DNA from: Achromobacter denitrificans NBRC 15125
GTDB taxonomy: Bacteria; Pseudomonadota; Gammaproteobacteria; Burkholderiales; Burkholderiaceae_B
Assembly (NCBI RefSeq): GCF_001571365.1
Contig: NZ_BCTQ01000007.1
Span: 62,001-126,000, forward strand
Direction of reading: 5' to 3'
Length of the DNA stretch: 64,000 bases
Shown here: piece after piece, positions 1 to 9,608 of the stretch
How the letters are laid out: each line of letters opens with the position of its first letter
Position numbering within the stretch: position 1 is the stretch's first letter
Notes under the pieces: model-generated
The model's database searches: none
What the model was told of the DNA's origin: nothing
The model's input: the letters and a program-made list of their open reading frames with translations, nothing else
Made by a program: the position numbers and the translations under genes

Positions 1-1007
1 CGTCCGTGAGCTGGCGCCTGGCGTCCGGCTTCCCCAGCCTCCTCGACCTGCGCATCGGCACCGGCGAGAGCTTCTGCAAGTTCGTCTCCGAAGCCACCGG
101 CGGAAAATTCAACATCCGCCATTTCCCCGAAGGCGAGATCGTGCCCGCCGCGGACCTGATGGAAGCGGTGTCCACCAAGAAGGTGGAATGCGGCCACGCC
201 TCTTCCCGCAGCTACTACGCCAAGAATCCCATCTTCTGCTTCGACGCTGCCGTGCCCTTCGGGCTGAACGCCAGGCAGATGAATGCCTGGATGAGCGAAG
301 GCGGCGGCCTGCGCCTGACGCGCGAGCTCTTCAAGCCCGAGAAGATCATCAACTTCCCGCTGGGCAATACCGGCGCCCAGATGGGCGGCTGGTACGGCAA
401 GGAAATCAAGCGCCCCGGCGACCTGAAGGACCTGAAGATGCGCGTGGGCGGCCTGGCCGGCGACGTGTTGGCGCGCCTGGGCGTGGTGGCCCAGCAGGCG
501 GACCTGGCCAAGCTGGCCGAGGCCTTCGAGAAAGACGGCCTGCAGGCGGTGGCGGGGGCGGGCGCCTACGACGATGAGAAGCTCGGGCTGAATAAAGTAG
601 CTAAGTATTACTACGCACCCGGATGGTGGGCCGGCGGCGAACAGCTGTCGCTCTACGTGAACGACGAGGCCTGGAACGCGCTGCCCAAGAACTACCAGGC
701 CGTGGTCGAGGCCGCGGCCCAGGCCGCCCATGCCGCGGCGACTGCCCGCTACGACGCGCGCAACCCGGCGGCGCTGGCCCAACTGGCGGCCAATGGCGCC
801 CAAGTGCGCGCATTTCCCCGTTCCGTCATGGACGTGGCATTCGAGGCCACGCAGCAGGTGTACCAGGACTTGGGCGCCAAAGACCCCAAGTTCAAGGCGA
901 TGCACGATAGTTACATGGGTTTTCGCGACAGCGAGATGCCCTGGTTCCGCCTGACCGAAAGCGCTTACGGCCAGTACCTGGGCGTCGCGCTATCGGGCAG
1001 AATATAG
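1..1007 (+). CDS. TRAP transporter solute-binding protein (DctP family), 5' end cut by window
   Basis: This is the C-terminal part of a periplasmic receptor for a tripartite ATP-independent periplasmic (TRAP) transporter, which binds an organic acid-like ligand and delivers it to DctQ/DctM membrane partners. The reading frame is open to the left edge. A GTG occurs at base 6, but the first residues (SWRLASGFP) look like the start of a mature DctP domain, so the signal peptide and true start lie outside the window. Family hallmarks include the central R-x-G-G region near MRVGGLAGDVLARLG and the YYYAPGWWAGGEQ segment that lines the ligand site. No DctQ/DctM gene follows, so any partners lie upstream or elsewhere. 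The ligand cannot be told from sequence. Confidence 0.85.
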   Translation, partial: SVSWRLASGFPSLLDLRIGTGESFCKFVSEATGGKFNIRHFPEGEIVPAADLMEAVSTKKVECGHASSRSYYAKNPIFCFDAAVPFGLNARQMNAWMSEGGGLRLTRELFKPEKIINFPLGNTGAQMGGWYGKEIKRPGDLKDLKMRVGGLAGDVLARLGVVAQQADLAKLAEAFEKDGLQAVAGAGAYDDEKLGLNKVAKYYYAPGWWAGGEQLSLYVNDEAWNALPKNYQAVVEAAAQAAHAAATARYDARNPAALAQLAANGAQVRAFPRSVMDVAFEATQQVYQDLGAKDPKFKAMHDSYMGFRDSEMPWFRLTESAYGQYLGVALSGRI

Positions 1008-1263
1008 GGCGTCGGCCGATGCTGAATGGCATTCGGTCGACGTTAGGGTTTTTGCTAGTAACCCCGCATTTTTTACAAAAAAATGGGCGGTTTGTAGGCT
1101 TTTGTTGAATGGCGTTCGAGTATCCGCCTGATACAAAGGAGTAATATCCCGGGTCTTGACGCGCAAACATGGCGCCTTTAGGCGGCATCCGACGTCAATC
1201 CGGCAGGATTACATCAGCCCGGATTACCAATATTCCGAGACAGACTTTAAGGTGGTACAAACC

Positions 1264-2418
1264 ATGCAATCCAAGACCAAGAAGCTGCTGGCCGCGCTGA
1301 TCGCCGCCGGTGTTGTCCCGGCTGCCCACGCAGCTGACATCAAGCTGGGCGTGGCGGAAGCCCTGTCCGGCGGCGCCGCCCAGTACGGCGTGTCGATCCG
1401 CAACGGTTTCCAGCTGGCCGCAGACGAAATCAACGCCGCCGGCGGGATCAACGGCAACAAGATCGTGCTCGTGATCGAAGACGAGCAAGGCAAGAAAGAA
1501 GAAGCGATCAACGTCTTCAAGAAGCTGATCTTCAAGGACAACGTCCTGATGGTCTTCGGCCCCACGCTGTCGAACTCGGCCCAGGCCGCCGACCCGATCG
1601 CCCAGGCCGCCAAGACGGTCGCCTTCGGCACCTCCAACACCGCCGACGGCATCACCTCCATCGGCAACTACGTGTTCCGCAACTCGGTCACGGAAGCCGA
1701 CGTGCTGCCGGCCACCATCTCCACCGTGAAGGCCAAGACCGGCCTGAAGAACGTGGCCGTCCTCTACGGCAACGACGACGTCTTCACCAAGAGCGGCTAC
1801 GACAACTTCAAGAAGGCCCTGGAAGACCAGAAGATCCCGGTCACCACGACCGAAACGTTCGCCAAGGGCGACGTGGACTTCAAGGCCCAGCTGACCAAGA
1901 TCAAGGGCACCAACCCCGACGCCATCGTGCTGTCCGCGCTGCTGGCCGAAGGCGCCCCGATCATGGTGCAGGCCCGCCAACTGGGCCTGAACGTGCCCGT
2001 CATCGGCGGCAACGGCATGAACTCCGTCAAGATTTTCGACCTGGCCCCCGGCGGCGCGTCGAACAATCTGTGGATCGGCAGCCCGTGGTCCATCGAGAAC
2101 AAGGCGCCCGAGAACGTCAAGTTCATCGACGCTTACAAGGCCAAGTTCAACGGCGCGCCCGACCAGTTCGCCGCGCAGTCGTACGACGCCATGTACATCG
2201 CTGCCCAGGCCCTGAAGAACGTCAAGCTCTCCGGCGAACTGGCCAAGGATCGCGCCGCCCTGCGCGACGCGCTGCCCGCCGTCACCTGGACCGGCGCCAC
2301 CGGCGCCTTCAAGTTCCGCCAGGCCACCGATCGCGCCGGCAAGCCCGCCGGCTACGACGCCGACCAGGCGCCGATCGTCAGCGTGACCAAGGACGGCAAG
2401 TACGTCATCGAGAAGTAA
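1264..2418 (+). CDS. livK: Branched-chain amino acid ABC transporter, periplasmic binding protein
   Basis: This is the periplasmic receptor of a Leu/Ile/Val-type ABC importer. The ATG at 1264 is chosen over an upstream in-frame start. It is preceded by an AAGGTGG ribosome-binding site and gives a clean signal peptide of about 23 residues (MQSKTKKLLAALIAAG..., cleaved after AHA). The mature protein begins ADIKLGVAEALSG and shows the type I periplasmic-binding fold hallmarks: GVSIRNGFQLAADEINAAGG, then VFGPTLSNSAQA, and VIGGNGMNSVKIF in the second lobe. Its 384 residues are normal for the family. The permease and ATPase genes follow in the same direction after an intervening hairpin terminator, which may let the receptor be made in excess. 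The ligand could also be another amino acid or an amide. Confidence 0.9.
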   Translation: MQSKTKKLLAALIAAGVVPAAHAADIKLGVAEALSGGAAQYGVSIRNGFQLAADEINAAGGINGNKIVLVIEDEQGKKEEAINVFKKLIFKDNVLMVFGPTLSNSAQAADPIAQAAKTVAFGTSNTADGITSIGNYVFRNSVTEADVLPATISTVKAKTGLKNVAVLYGNDDVFTKSGYDNFKKALEDQKIPVTTTETFAKGDVDFKAQLTKIKGTNPDAIVLSALLAEGAPIMVQARQLGLNVPVIGGNGMNSVKIFDLAPGGASNNLWIGSPWSIENKAPENVKFIDAYKAKFNGAPDQFAAQSYDAMYIAAQALKNVKLSGELAKDRAALRDALPAVTWTGATGAFKFRQATDRAGKPAGYDADQAPIVSVTKDGKYVIEK

Positions 2419-2445
2419 GCGCTACGCATCCCCGCGCGGGGGGAT

Positions 2446-2485
2446 GCGCCTTGCGGACGGCGCGGCCGTCCGCAAGGCGCTTTTT
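2446..2485 (+). terminator. Rho-independent terminator/attenuator between livK and livH
   Basis: A 15-bp perfect stem (2446-2460 with 2466-2480, 5-nt loop) is followed directly by TTTTT. It lies between the receptor gene and the permease genes, so it probably lowers transcription of the downstream genes relative to the receptor. Confidence 0.8.
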
Positions 2486-2587
2486 ATCGCAGGGCCGCCA
2501 CCATAGAAAAAACGCCTCCTCGCAAGGAGGCTCAAGGCCATGCAGTGGGCGCTGCATGGGGCCCTCACAGCTTTGGAAAGTCCCATC

Positions 2588-3469
2588 ATGTTCGAACAAC
2601 AATTCGTCAATGCCTTGTCGCTGGGCTGTGTGTATGCACTGTTCGCGCTGGGCTTCACGCTGATCTTCGGCGTGCTCGGGGTGATCAACCTGGCGCATGG
2701 CGCCGTCTTCATGGTTGGCGCCTACGCGGCACTGTTCGTCGTGCAGCAATTCAGCCTGCCCTTGTGGGCGGGGCTGATGGCCGCGTTCTTCGTCGCCGGC
2801 TTTACCGGGGTCATCATCGACTACCTGGTGCTCAAGCCGCTGCGCAAGCGCAACGCGCCCCACTTGATTCCCATGATCGCCACCATCGGCGTGGGCATCA
2901 TCCTGAACAACACCGCCCAAGGCATCTTCGGCGCCAGCAACCTGCGCTTCCCGCACGGCACCGTGCCCGAGGAAGTGATCGAGGTCGCCGGCCTGCACCT
3001 GACGGTGATCGAGCTGGGCATCATCTTCCTGTCTTTCGCGCTGATGGCCGTGCTGATGTACGTCATGCGCCGCACGCAATTCGGCCGCGCCCTGCGCGCC
3101 ATCGCCGAATCGCCCAAGGCGGCGTGGCTGCTGGGCATCAACGTCGAAAAGCTGTTCGTCACCACCTCGTTCGCCGCGGCCGCCCTGGGCGGCGTGGCCG
3201 GCGTGCTGATCGGCCTGTACTCGAACGCATTGTTCCCCCTGATGGGCCAACCCATGCTGCACAAGGGCATCGCGGTCATCATCCTGGGCGGCATGGGCGA
3301 CATCCGCGGCGCCATGCTGGGCGGCCTGTTCCTGGGCTTCGCCGAGGTGCTGTCGGTGGCCTACATCGGCTCCACCATGCGCGATGCGGTGGCTTTCGGC
3401 CTGCTGTTCCTGATCCTGCTGGTGCGCCCGCAAGGTCTGTTCGGCAAAGTGGTTCAACGCAAGGCTTAA
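2588..3469 (+). CDS. livH: Branched-chain amino acid ABC transporter permease LivH
   Basis: This is an inner-membrane permease of the LIV-type importer. The ATG at 2588 gives MFEQQFVNALSLGCVYALFALG, the typical LivH start. The protein has 293 residues, about eight hydrophobic segments, the GVINLAHG motif in the first third and the RPQGLFG ending typical of this family. The family coupling region containing RA(L)RAIAESPKAAWLLGIN is present. It forms the translocation pore with LivM and is energised by LivG and LivF, which follow within a few bases. An in-frame start further upstream (2540) was rejected because it would read through a hairpin and add residues not usual for LivH. Confidence 0.93.
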   Translation: MFEQQFVNALSLGCVYALFALGFTLIFGVLGVINLAHGAVFMVGAYAALFVVQQFSLPLWAGLMAAFFVAGFTGVIIDYLVLKPLRKRNAPHLIPMIATIGVGIILNNTAQGIFGASNLRFPHGTVPEEVIEVAGLHLTVIELGIIFLSFALMAVLMYVMRRTQFGRALRAIAESPKAAWLLGINVEKLFVTTSFAAAALGGVAGVLIGLYSNALFPLMGQPMLHKGIAVIILGGMGDIRGAMLGGLFLGFAEVLSVAYIGSTMRDAVAFGLLFLILLVRPQGLFGKVVQRKA

Positions 3470-3472
3470 AGA

Positions 3473-4348
3473 ATGAGCGGATTCGAAAACTTCTGGGCCA
3501 TCTACGGCAACCTGGTGCTCACACTGGGCACCAACGCCTTGCTGGCCCTCTCCATCTGGCTGACCCTGGCCTGCGGCATGCTGGCCATGGCCAACGCCGC
3601 CTTCATGGGCATCGGGGCGTACACCGCCGCGCTGCTCACCATGAACTATGACGCGCCGTTCACGGTCGCGCTGGCCGGCGGCATGGCCGCGCCCGCGCTG
3701 GTGGCGGCCTTGATCGGCTTGCCGACCTTGCGGCTGTCCGGGGTCTACCTCGCCATGGCCACGCTGGGCTTCGGCGAAGTGGTCCGCGTGACCATCCTGA
3801 ACACCGAGTCCATCACCGGCGGCGCGCTGGGCCTCAACGGCATCCCGCAGCTGACGCAGTGGTGGCACGTGGTGCTGGCGCTCGTGATCGTGCTGTTCGT
3901 GCTGTGGCGCGTGCGCGCCTCCAAGATCGGACGCTCGTTCGACGCCATCCGCGGCGACGAAACCGCGGCCGGCCTGATGGGCATCGACGTGCGCGCCAAC
4001 AAGATGCTGGCCTTCGTGGCCGGCGCGATGATCGCGGGTCTGGCGGGCGCTCTCAACGCGCACCTGACGTTCTTCATCGGCCCCAACGAATACGGTTTCG
4101 ACCGTGGCGTGGAAATCCTGACCATGGCCATCCTGGGCGGCATCGGCGGCCTGGCCGGCCCCGTGCTCGGCAGCTTCATCATTACCGTGCTGCCGGAAAT
4201 GCTGCGCGGTTTTGCCGATCTGCGCCTGGTCGCGAACGGAGTGATTCTGGTGGTGATTGTGTTGTTCCTGCCGCAAGGCATCTGGGATCCGGCGCGTTTC
4301 AAGCGCTGGATGCGCCAAGGACGCCAGGGAGGCAAGCGCCATGCTTGA
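3473..4348 (+). CDS. livM: Branched-chain amino acid ABC transporter permease LivM
   Basis: This is the second inner-membrane permease of the LIV importer, with 291 residues. It starts 3 bases after livH stops. It shows the LivM pattern MANAAFMGIGAYTAALL near the N-terminus, LRLSGVYLAMATLGFGE in the middle and the EAA-like coupling loop GRSFDAIRGDETAAGLMGID. The end (LFLPQGIWDPARFKRW) is usual for LivM. The stop overlaps the livG start by 8 bases, which indicates translational coupling in a livHMGF operon. This LivM is the short form, without an ATPase fusion. Confidence 0.93.
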   Translation: MSGFENFWAIYGNLVLTLGTNALLALSIWLTLACGMLAMANAAFMGIGAYTAALLTMNYDAPFTVALAGGMAAPALVAALIGLPTLRLSGVYLAMATLGFGEVVRVTILNTESITGGALGLNGIPQLTQWWHVVLALVIVLFVLWRVRASKIGRSFDAIRGDETAAGLMGIDVRANKMLAFVAGAMIAGLAGALNAHLTFFIGPNEYGFDRGVEILTMAILGGIGGLAGPVLGSFIITVLPEMLRGFADLRLVANGVILVVIVLFLPQGIWDPARFKRWMRQGRQGGKRHA

Positions 4349-5125
4349 GCTTTCTTCCGTCTCCAAGAGCTTCGGCGGCCTGCATGTGCTGCATGACGTC
4401 AGCCTGTCCGTGCCCGAAGGCGCCATTTTCGGCCTGATCGGCCCCAACGGCGCCGGCAAGACCACGGTGTTCAACCTGATTACCGGCCTGCTGCCCCCCA
4501 GCGGCGGCACCATCACGTTCAACGGCCAGAGCGTCCTGGACAAGAAGCCGCACCGCATCACCCGCATGGGTATCGCCCGCACGTTCCAGAACATCCGTCT
4601 CTTCAAGGAGATGACGCTGCTGGAAAACGTGGTGGTGGGCGCCTACCGCCACATGAACTACGGCTTCCCCAGCCTGCTGCTGGGCTTGCCGGGCTACCGC
4701 GAGCACGAACGGCGCGCCCGCGAGCGCGCCCACGAACTGCTCACCTGGATGCGCCTGGACCACAAGGCCAACGACCTGGCCGACAACCTGTCCTACGGCG
4801 AGCAGCGCCGCCTGGAGCTGGCGCGCGCGCTGGCCACCGAGCCCAAGCTGCTGCTGCTGGACGAGCCCGTGGCCGGCATGAACACCGGCGAACGCGCCGA
4901 GCTCATGCGCGAGATCCTGGCCATCCGCGACCGCGGCTACACCATCCTCATGATCGAGCACGACATGCGCTTCGTCATGGGCTTGTGCGAGCGCATCGCG
5001 GTGCTGAACTTCGGCAAGATCATCGCTTGCGGCGGGCCCGAAGAGATCCGCAACAACGAACAGGTCATCGAAGCCTACCTGGGCCGCGAAGACGACGAAG
5101 ACACCGAACAAGCGGAGGCTCCGCA

Positions 5126-5129
<4 letters not shown>
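4341..5129 (+). CDS. livG: Branched-chain amino acid ABC transporter ATPase LivG
   Basis: This is one of the two cytoplasmic ATPases of the LIV importer. The ATG at 4341 overlaps the end of livM and gives MLELSSVSKSFGGLHVLHDV. Visible motifs are Walker A GPNGAGKTT, the LivG-specific GIARTFQNIRLF Q-loop region, the signature LSYGEQRRLE and Walker B LLLLDEPVAGMN. The switch His is in MIEHDM. The length of 262 residues is normal for LivG. Its TGA overlaps the ATG of livF (ATGA), so the two ATPases are probably made in equal amounts. Confidence 0.94.
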
Positions 5130-5836
<707 letters not shown>

Positions 5837-5915
5837 TGGGCCGCCCGGCAGGGCGCCGGCTCCCGGGAAAGGGGGACGGCGCCAGCCGGACCCCCTTCGC
5901 CCGGAATTCAAGCAC

Positions 5916-5946
5916 TTGCCCATTTTTTGAGCAGCTGTGTTAGAAT
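5916..5946 (+). promoter_or_regulatory. rplM: Probable sigma-70 promoter of rplM-rpsI
   Basis: TTGCCC (5916-5921) and TAGAAT (5941-5946) lie 19 bases apart in a locally AT-rich stretch upstream of the ribosomal protein operon. The spacing is longer than ideal. A leader of about 180 bases would follow. Leader regulation by L13 is known in E. coli, but no specific structure was established here. Confidence 0.45.
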
Positions 5947-6131
5947 TGCAGGCTTTCCCTCATTTTGGCCATTGCACGGGCGGGTAATAACGCTTAGGCG
6001 AGACGCTGATTCGGCTGAAATGATTGCGGTTTTCCTGGCGTTTTCGGGAAATCCGCGGATTTCGGCTCGGTTAGGGAGAGACCTGGCAGGGATGTTCCGG
6101 CCAGAGAAATATTTCATTCTTAGGAACCATC

Positions 6132-6560
6132 ATGAAGACCTTTGTGGCCAAGCCGCATGAAGTCCAACGTGACTGGTTTGTGATCGACGCCAAGGGCAAA
6201 GTCCTCGGTCGTGTGGCCAGCGAAGTCGCACGTCGTCTGCGTGGCAAGCACAAACCTGAATTCACGCCGCACGTTGATACCGGTGACTACATCGTCATCA
6301 TCAACGCTGCCGATATCGTCGTTACGGGTAGCAAGGCGAAGGACAAGAAGTACTTCCGCCACACCACGTACCCGGGCGGTATCCGTGAAACGAACTTCGA
6401 GAAGCTCCAAGAGCGTTTCCCCGGCCGTGCCATCCAGAAGGCTGTCAAGGGCATGCTGCCCAAGGGTCCTCTGGGCTACGCCATGATCAAGAAACTGAAG
6501 GTGTACGCCGGTGCCGAGCACCCGCACACCGCCCAGCAGCCCAAGACGCTGGATATCTAA
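6132..6560 (+). CDS. rplM: 50S ribosomal protein L13
   Basis: This encodes ribosomal protein L13, an early assembly protein of the large subunit that binds 23S rRNA. The 142-residue protein has the full family layout: [20 protein letters not shown] at the N-terminus, [20 protein letters not shown], the [20 protein letters not shown] segment and the conserved [10 protein letters not shown] and GMLPKGPLG motifs. It is the first gene of the usual rplM-rpsI pair, with rpsI starting 10 bases later. Codon use is less GC-biased (many GGT, CGT) than its neighbours, as expected of a highly expressed gene. Confidence 0.98.
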   Translation: MKTFVAKPHEVQRDWFVIDAKGKVLGRVASEVARRLRGKHKPEFTPHVDTGDYIVIINAADIVVTGSKAKDKKYFRHTTYPGGIRETNFEKLQERFPGRAIQKAVKGMLPKGPLGYAMIKKLKVYAGAEHPHTAQQPKTLDI

Positions 6561-6569
6561 GGAAACGCC

Positions 6570-6962
6570 ATGATCGGTAACTGGAATTACGGAACCGGCC
6601 GTCGCAAAACCTCGGTGGCTCGCGTTTTCATCAAGAAGGGCACGGGTAAGATCGTCGTCAACGGCAAGCCCGTCGACGAGTTCTTCGCCCGCGAAACCGG
6701 CCGCATGATCGTGCGCCAGCCGCTGGAACTGACCGGCCACCTGGAATCGTTCGACATCAAGGTCAACGTGCACGGCGGCGGTGAAACCGGCCAAGCCGGC
6801 GCAGTCCGTCACGGCATCACGCGTGCCCTGATCGACTACGACGCGACCCTGAAGTCCGCGCTGTCGCAAGCCGGCTTCGTGACTCGCGATGCCCGTGAAG
6901 TCGAACGTAAGAAGGTCGGCTTCCGCAAGGCACGTCGTCGCAAGCAGTTCAGCAAGCGCTAA
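6570..6962 (+). CDS. rpsI: 30S ribosomal protein S9
   Basis: This encodes ribosomal protein S9, whose C-terminal tail reaches the P-site tRNA. The 130-residue product starts [20 protein letters not shown] and includes the [20 protein letters not shown] motif. It ends in the basic [17 protein letters not shown] tail with the terminal SKR that is nearly universal in bacterial S9. It forms an operon with rplM (9-base gap) and is followed by a strong terminator. Confidence 0.98.
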   Translation: MIGNWNYGTGRRKTSVARVFIKKGTGKIVVNGKPVDEFFARETGRMIVRQPLELTGHLESFDIKVNVHGGGETGQAGAVRHGITRALIDYDATLKSALSQAGFVTRDAREVERKKVGFRKARRRKQFSKR

Positions 6963-6973
6963 TCGCGCCCTGC

Positions 6974-7001
6974 AAAAAAGCCCGCTTCGGCGGGCTTTTT
7001 T
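6974..7001 (+). terminator. Rho-independent terminator after rpsI
   Basis: An A-tract and GCCCGC-TTCG-GCGGGC hairpin with a stable UUCG-type loop is followed by a run of six T. It ends the rplM-rpsI operon 11 bases after the rpsI stop and may work in both directions because of the A-tract on the other side. Confidence 0.93.
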
Positions 7002-7227
7002 GTCGCTGGGCCGCCGCGAGACAAAAGCGCGCCTTTGTGCGGGCAGCAAGCTCGCCTGGCGAGCGCAGCGTTGGGGGGGGCTCCTCCCATCGTCTGGAGC
7101 CCGCGCGGAACTCCGCGCGCTCCGTCCGGTCGGACCTTGGGTTTGCGGTGCCGTTCCGGGCGCTCTGCCGCAACACCCGCTGTCCCGAGCGATACAATCT
7201 ATCCTCGTTCTTCGAAGAGCACATACC

Positions 7228-8292
7228 ATGGCCCAAGCATCGAATACCCGCATCAAGGTCGGCATCGTCGGCGGCACCGGTTACACCGGCGTCGAGCTGC
7301 TGCGCTTGCTGTCGCAGCACCCCAACGTGGAACTGACCGCCATTACGTCCCGCAAGGAAGACGGGCTGCCTGTCGCCGACATGTATCCGAACCTGCGCGG
7401 CCGCGTGAATCTCGCTTTCTCGGCGCCGGAAAAGGCCACGCTGACGGATTGCGACGTGGTGTTCTTCGCAACCCCCCACGGGGTGGCCATGGCCCAGGCC
7501 CAGGAACTGATCGCCGCCGGCACCCGGGTCATCGACCTGGCCGCGGACTTCCGTCTGCAGGACATCCCCACCTTCGAACGCTGGTACAAGATTCCCCATA
7601 CCTGCCCGGACATCCTGGCCGAATCCCAGTATGGCCTGGTGGAATTGAACCGCGAAGCCATTTCCAAGGCCCGCGTCATCGGCAATCCCGGCTGCTATCC
7701 CACCACCGTGCTGCTCGGCCTGGCGCCGCTGCTCGAAGGCGGCAAGAAGCTGGTCGATGCGCAAACCCTGATCGCCGACTGCAAGTCCGGCGTGTCGGGC
7801 GCCGGCCGCAAGGCGGAAGTGGGCTCGCTGTTCTCGGAAGCCTCCGACAACTTCAAGGCCTACGGCGTGGCGGGCCACCGTCACCACCCCGAAATCGTCG
7901 CCCAGCTGGAGAAGATCGCCGGCGGCAAGGTGGGCCTGACCTTCGTGCCCCACCTGGTGCCGATGATCCGCGGCATGTTCTCGACGATCTACGCGCGCAT
8001 CCTGCCCGAAGCCCGCGACACCGATTTCCAGGCGCTCTTCGAGCAGCGCTACGCGGACGAGCCGTTCGTGGACGTGATGCCGGCGGGCAGCCTGCCGGAA
8101 ACGCGCTCGGTGCGCGCCTCCAACAACCTGCGCATCGCGCTCAGCCGTCCCGGCAACGGCGACCAGCTGATCGTGATGGTGGTCCAGGACAACCTGGTCA
8201 AGGGCGCGGCCGGCCAGGCCGTCCAGAACATGAACCTGATGTTCGGCATCCCCGAGTCCACCGGCCTGGACCAGGTCGCCATCCTGCCCTGA
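7228..8292 (+). CDS. argC: N-acetyl-gamma-glutamyl-phosphate reductase
   Basis: This enzyme catalyses the NADPH-dependent reduction of N-acetyl-glutamyl phosphate to the semialdehyde in arginine biosynthesis. The ATG at 7228 is chosen because the following residues [20 protein letters not shown] form the N-terminal Rossmann dinucleotide-binding motif; longer in-frame extensions would read repetitive GC-rich DNA. The catalytic cysteine lies in GNPGCYPTT, and the GVSGAGRKA segment and HRHHPEI motif are conserved. Its 354 residues fit the longer ArgC type. No other arg genes are beside it. The 226 bases upstream contain a degraded copy of the GC-rich repeat seen at 13.8-14.2 kb. Confidence 0.96.
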   Translation: MAQASNTRIKVGIVGGTGYTGVELLRLLSQHPNVELTAITSRKEDGLPVADMYPNLRGRVNLAFSAPEKATLTDCDVVFFATPHGVAMAQAQELIAAGTRVIDLAADFRLQDIPTFERWYKIPHTCPDILAESQYGLVELNREAISKARVIGNPGCYPTTVLLGLAPLLEGGKKLVDAQTLIADCKSGVSGAGRKAEVGSLFSEASDNFKAYGVAGHRHHPEIVAQLEKIAGGKVGLTFVPHLVPMIRGMFSTIYARILPEARDTDFQALFEQRYADEPFVDVMPAGSLPETRSVRASNNLRIALSRPGNGDQLIVMVVQDNLVKGAAGQAVQNMNLMFGIPESTGLDQVAILP

Positions 8293-8337
8293 TGTTCCCT
8301 GGGCTGGCGGCCCCGCCGCCGCCAGCCGCCGTTCTTT

Positions 8338-9084
8338 ATGCCAGCCGACCCCACCGCAACACCCCAGGCCCGCCGCGCCGGCGGGCTGGCGCGCATTTTC
8401 GCGGGCTTGCTCGCGGGCGTGCTGTTGGGCGGTTCGGCGGGCTATTTCTATGCCCGCCAGCTGTACCGGCCCCAGGACGCGGTCGTCATCAGCGCCCGGC
8501 AGGCCGAGGCCCAGGAAGAGGCCATGCGCCAGCAGGCCACGCAGCTGCGCTATACGCAAGGGCAGCTCGACACCGCCGACGGCGAACTGGTCATCGAGCG
8601 TTCGGCCCGCCAGGAACTGGAAACCCAGTTGCGCGCCGCCCAGGCCGAAGTGGGCCGGGTGCGCGATCAACTGGCGTTCTATGAGCAACTGCTGCCCCCC
8701 GGCCCCGAAGGGGCGGTGGACATCCGCAGCGTGCAGATCGATCGCAACGGAGGCGGCCTGCGCTACAAGGTCCTGTTGATGCGCAGCGGCCGCAACGGCG
8801 CCGCGCCGTTTGCCGGCGCCCTGCGGTTCCAGGCCACCGGCACGCTGAAGGGCGAAACGGTCACCGTGGACCTGGCCCCCATGCAGGTCAAGGCCGAGTC
8901 CGGGCCGGTGGCCGTCACCGGTGAAAGCACCGCGGCGGCATCGCTGGCCCTGCAGTTCGACCAGTATCAGCGCAGCCAGGGCGTCCTGGCCGTGCCCGAG
9001 GGATTTGTCCCCGAAAGCGTGACCGTGAGCGTCCTGGAGGGAGAAACGGTCCGCGCTTCCCGCAGTGTCAAGCTGGAACTTTGA
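8338..9084 (+). CDS. Membrane-anchored coiled-coil protein of unknown function (DUF6776-like)
   Basis: The 248-residue protein has one N-terminal membrane segment (about residues 20-42, LARIFAGLLAGVLLGGSAGYFY). A likely coiled coil follows (about 52-120, rich in Q, E, A and R: RQAEAQEEAMRQQATQL...), then a beta-rich C-terminal domain of about 120 residues. Proteins of this shape occur next to argC/erpA in many betaproteobacteria and are annotated only as a domain of unknown function. The coiled coil would lie in the periplasm if the N-terminus is cytoplasmic. It sits 45 bases after argC, and its stop codon lies inside the -35 element of the erpA promoter. No function can be assigned. Confidence 0.7.
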   Translation: MPADPTATPQARRAGGLARIFAGLLAGVLLGGSAGYFYARQLYRPQDAVVISARQAEAQEEAMRQQATQLRYTQGQLDTADGELVIERSARQELETQLRAAQAEVGRVRDQLAFYEQLLPPGPEGAVDIRSVQIDRNGGGLRYKVLLMRSGRNGAAPFAGALRFQATGTLKGETVTVDLAPMQVKAESGPVAVTGESTAAASLALQFDQYQRSQGVLAVPEGFVPESVTVSVLEGETVRASRSVKLEL

Positions 9085-9109
9085 GTCTGCGCAAACCCTG
9101 CGCTATAGT
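9081..9109 (+). promoter_or_regulatory. erpA: Sigma-70 promoter of erpA
   Basis: TTGAGT (9081-9086) and TATAGT (9104-9109) are separated by exactly 17 bases, 62 bases before the erpA start. The -35 box includes the stop codon of the upstream gene. A small hairpin (9120-9136, 7-bp stem) lies in the leader between promoter and ribosome-binding site. Confidence 0.7.
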
Positions 9110-9170
9110 GACACCATACGAGCGGCGAGGCCGCTCATCGAAATATGGCCGATCCGGCCAGGAGTGAACC

Positions 9171-9542
9171 ATGAATGCAGTGACCGAAACCGTCGACCTG
9201 CAGGCCGCCCCGCCTGCTCCCCTGGTCTTTACCGACTCGGCCGCGGCCAAGGTGAAGGATCTGTTGGCCGAAGAAGGCAATCCCGAGCTCAAGCTGCGCG
9301 TCTTCGTGCAAGGCGGCGGCTGTTCGGGCTTCCAGTACGGCTTTACGTTCGATGAAGTCGTGAACGAAGACGACACCGTGCTGGACAAGGCCGGCGTGCA
9401 GTTGCTCGTGGATCCCATGAGCTTCCAGTACCTGGTCGGCGCGGAAATCGACTACAAGGAAGACCTGGAAGGCGCGCAGTTCGTCATTCGCAATCCCAAC
9501 GCCAGCACCACCTGCGGCTGCGGCTCCTCGTTCTCGGTGTAA
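9171..9542 (+). CDS. erpA: Iron-sulfur cluster insertion protein ErpA
   Basis: This is an A-type iron-sulfur carrier that hands clusters to target apoproteins. The 123-residue protein has the three family cysteines: one in [13 protein letters not shown] and two in the C-terminal TTCGCGSSF. The early segment [28 protein letters not shown] fits the HesB/ErpA fold. The position after an argC-linked coiled-coil gene and before anmK is the arrangement usual for ErpA, rather than IscA, in this bacterial family, and no isc genes are near. It has its own promoter at 9081-9109 and its own terminator. Confidence 0.93.
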   Translation: MNAVTETVDLQAAPPAPLVFTDSAAAKVKDLLAEEGNPELKLRVFVQGGGCSGFQYGFTFDEVVNEDDTVLDKAGVQLLVDPMSFQYLVGAEIDYKEDLEGAQFVIRNPNASTTCGCGSSFSV

Positions 9543-9570
9543 GCCGCCGTCCGAGCAGTCAGGATCGAAA

Positions 9571-9597
9571 CCCTCCGGCGCGCGCCGGAGGGTTTTT
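9571..9597 (+). terminator. Rho-independent terminator after erpA
   Basis: A CCCTCCGGCGC/GCGCCGGAGGG hairpin is followed by TTTTTT, 28 bases after the erpA stop and just before the convergent anmK stop. Confidence 0.92.
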
Positions 9598-9608
9598 TCA
9601 TTTGGGCG

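Noticed and set aside
2405-4606. Very long open frame (733 codons) on the minus strand across the liv operon
   Set aside because: It is rich in His, Gln and Gly, has no known motif and lies opposite livH-livM-livG, which are certain. It is a GC-rich shadow frame.
6949-8688. A 579-codon minus-strand frame opposite argC
   Set aside because: It has no motif, and the plus-strand argC with its catalytic cysteine motif is certain.
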